Shown here one piece after another: positions 62,717 to 64,000 of a DNA stretch of 64,000 nucleotides. Numbering within the stretch: position 1 is the first letter of the stretch; every line of letters starts with the position of its first letter. Position numbers and translations under genes: made by a program. The stretch spans positions 1 through 64,000 of the forward strand of contig CAJWEZ010000020.1 of NCBI GenBank assembly GCA_913030605.1, written 5' to 3'. Source of the DNA: an uncultured Spirochaeta sp. Lineage in GTDB: Bacteria > Spirochaetota > Spirochaetia > DSM-27196 > Alkalispirochaetaceae. A model generated the notes under the pieces. The model was not told the DNA's origin. It saw only the letters and a list, made by a program, of their open reading frames with translations, and made no database searches.

Positions 62717-63769
62717 ATGGGTCTGATCGAGCGTCTCAACGGCCCTGCCGATTCGGACTCGGTATTCGCGCGGGCCTTCGCCCTCCGTGACGGCAGACGC
62801 GCACCGGAGGAGGAACCGGATACCGACGGTTCGGTACCCGATCTCCCCGCCGGCGTCACCCTCGGGGAAGACGGCAGTGTGGATGCCGGGGCCGCGGTCC
62901 GTGCGCTCCTGAAGGAACTCCAGGTCCAGCGAAGTTTCGGCATCACCACTCCGTCACACCTGTTTTCGCTCCTGCATCGACATCTGCACGTGGACCGCGG
63001 CGCGTTTCTGGTCCCTGCCCCGGAGGACGAGTTTCTGCCCGCAGCGACCGCCGGCCTCGACCGTACAAGCGCCCTGAGGCTGCGGATCACGGGCCCCGAA
63101 ATCGAGGCTCTGATCGAAGGACCGAAGGTCGTGATCCTCTCGGGGGCGCAACGGGCTCTGTTCTCCGACCGCCTGTCGCGGGGGGATTACCGACGGTCGC
63201 CCCGCATCGCCCTCTTTCCGTTTTTTCATCTGAAGCGACTGCTGGCCACGCTGATCGTGTTCGGCTCTCCGATCCTCGAGCTCGATCCCGCGGTGCTCGA
63301 CGTGATCCTCGGGGCGCTGTCCGACGGCGCCGGGCGCATGCTCTTCGACGGCCGACACCGACCGCTGGGCAACCGGTCCCGCTCCGTTGTACTGCGCCCC
63401 GACCAGGCCGCAGACACGGTGAAACGCCTCTCCCGGGGGCCCGGCAACGACACCACCAGCCTGAGTTCGTTTCAGACGGACCTCACCCCGCTGGTGAACC
63501 TCGTGCGGGAGGTGCACCCACACCTCGACCACAGCCGCCTGGTTGAAGACATGATCGACACCACAGCTCTTTTGGTGTCCGACACCCACGATGTGGTCCA
63601 CTACGGCGGGGGACGGATTCTGTTCCTCGGCCGATCCGTCCCCACGATCGATACCGGCCTCCTGGTTCATCTGATCAGCACCACGATCGCACACCTTTTC
63701 GGGGTCGCCGCACGCCCCGTACTCGACTTTCAGGAGCGCTCGGTCGACGAGATCGCCCGTGACTCGTGA
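62717..63769 (+). CDS. Unknown protein with GAF-like layout
   Basis: The 350-residue protein has no signal or membrane helix. A disordered N-terminal part (about 25-60) is followed by a mixed alpha/beta region (HLFSLLHRHLHVDRGAFLVPAPED, ALFPFFHLKRLLATLIVFG) whose order resembles a GAF-type sensor; this is only a pattern impression. The C-terminal third holds a helix-rich part. ATG 62717 has GGAG about 9 bases upstream, and 22 bases separate it from the acidic gene. It overlaps the next gene by 11 bases. Confidence 0.75.
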   Translation: MGLIERLNGPADSDSVFARAFALRDGRRAPEEEPDTDGSVPDLPAGVTLGEDGSVDAGAAVRALLKELQVQRSFGITTPSHLFSLLHRHLHVDRGAFLVPAPEDEFLPAATAGLDRTSALRLRITGPEIEALIEGPKVVILSGAQRALFSDRLSRGDYRRSPRIALFPFFHLKRLLATLIVFGSPILELDPAVLDVILGALSDGAGRMLFDGRHRPLGNRSRSVVLRPDQAADTVKRLSRGPGNDTTSLSSFQTDLTPLVNLVREVHPHLDHSRLVEDMIDTTALLVSDTHDVVHYGGGRILFLGRSVPTIDTGLLVHLISTTIAHLFGVAARPVLDFQERSVDEIARDS

Positions 63770-64000
63770 GTCGCGCGTCGGCCGCGGCGGCCGCCCCACC
63801 CTTCTGGTAAACGGCGTTACACTTCACTCGAGCTACGACCCCGAGCGGGAAGCCCGCCGTGTCTGTGACGGGCTCCTCGACCGGTCGGCGGCGCCCGCTA
63901 CAATCATCGTGGTCGGCGAAGGGGTTCCCTATCTCGCAGACGAGCTACGACGGCGCGTCCCAACCTGCCGGATTCTGAGCCTGTCGCTGGGTCCCGTTCC
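63759..64000 (+). CDS. MptE-like/DUF115 protein, N-terminal part only
   Basis: The frame is open from GTG 63759 to the right edge, about 80 residues. It has TLLVNGVTLHSSYDPEREARR and then IIVVGEGVPYLADELRR, the start pattern of the 6-hydroxymethylpterin pyrophosphokinase MptE-like (DUF115) family, which includes the Maf motility accessory factors that glycosylate flagellin in other bacteria. Whether it is a Maf cannot be told from this end. Its start overlaps the upstream gene by 11 bases, so it is in the same operon. Confidence 0.72.
   Translation, partial: MTRESRVGRGGRPTLLVNGVTLHSSYDPEREARRVCDGLLDRSAAPATIIVVGEGVPYLADELRRRVPTCRILSLSLGPV

Noticed and set aside
61339-63090. Minus-strand frame rich in Val/Phe/Ile opposite the acidic gene
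   Set aside because: GAC/GAG-rich codons read backwards give long Val/Leu/Phe frames. The plus strand has a ribosome site and conserved-looking islands.

Overview
The window is a gene-dense, GC-rich stretch of a bacterial chromosome, most likely from a free-living spirochaete (inference). The pointers are a complete branched-chain 2-oxoacid:ferredoxin oxidoreductase plus ptb/buk operon (some spirochaetes gain ATP from Val/Leu/Ile this way), very acidic low-complexity proteins beside a MptE-like gene, an LPP20-type lipoprotein, and a cheY-STAS-cheA cluster. I see no tRNA, rRNA, insertion sequence, prophage or CRISPR array, and no gene-free gap longer than about 250 bases.

Layout. 1-6.2 kb: the 3'-truncated gene of a two-helix membrane protein with an acidic repeat tail, yjbQ, a glycosyltransferase, a cytidylate-kinase-like gene, yicC and murC. 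6.3-10.5 kb, minus strand: tetR, rsmE, cheY, STAS and cheA. 10.6-13.6 kb, plus strand: pspC-like gene, M20 peptidase and YfcC-type carrier. 13.6-17.2 kb: uridine kinase, hybrid histidine kinase, PrpE-like phosphatase. 17.2-19.9 kb: rrf2-cysK-metY sulfur operon. 20-24.4 kb: M16 peptidase and a photolyase-related gene that lacks the usual Fe-S ligands. 24.4-30.2 kb: tripartite RND efflux operon. 30.3-34.8 kb: 5-formyl-THF cyclo-ligase, LPP20-type lipoprotein, ptsP and a HAD hydrolase. 34.8-42.9 kb: the ptb...buk operon behind a perfect sigma-54 promoter, with its PAS-AAA-Fis activator and yqgE next door. 42.9-48.7 kb: four genes with TPR, Mrr-like, phosphoesterase and ParB-like features around a divergent start. 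48.7-55.1 kb, minus strand: recO, pyrimidine phosphorylase, recJ, M23 peptidase, rpsU and a lipoprotein. 55.1-64 kb: lon, a VanY-type carboxypeptidase, a DUF1015 gene, a coiled-coil membrane gene, a 784-residue acidic protein, an unknown protein and the start of a MptE-like gene.

How it works together. The clearest regulated unit is 34.8-42.2 kb. The oxidoreductase converts 2-oxoacids to acyl-CoA and reduced ferredoxin, Ptb and Buk convert acyl-CoA to acid plus ATP, and the adjacent enhancer-binding protein is the obvious activator of the sigma-54 promoter ahead of buk. Many genes here have no ribosome-binding site but carry a TANNNT-like -10 box 6-8 bases before the start codon, which suggests frequent leaderless transcripts. 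The best case is 45.8 kb, where two divergent genes share the tetranucleotide CATG for their start codons. rpsU appears to use an ATC start behind a near-perfect Shine-Dalgarno sequence.

All product calls rest on motifs and remembered family features. No database search was run. Promoters were read by eye.
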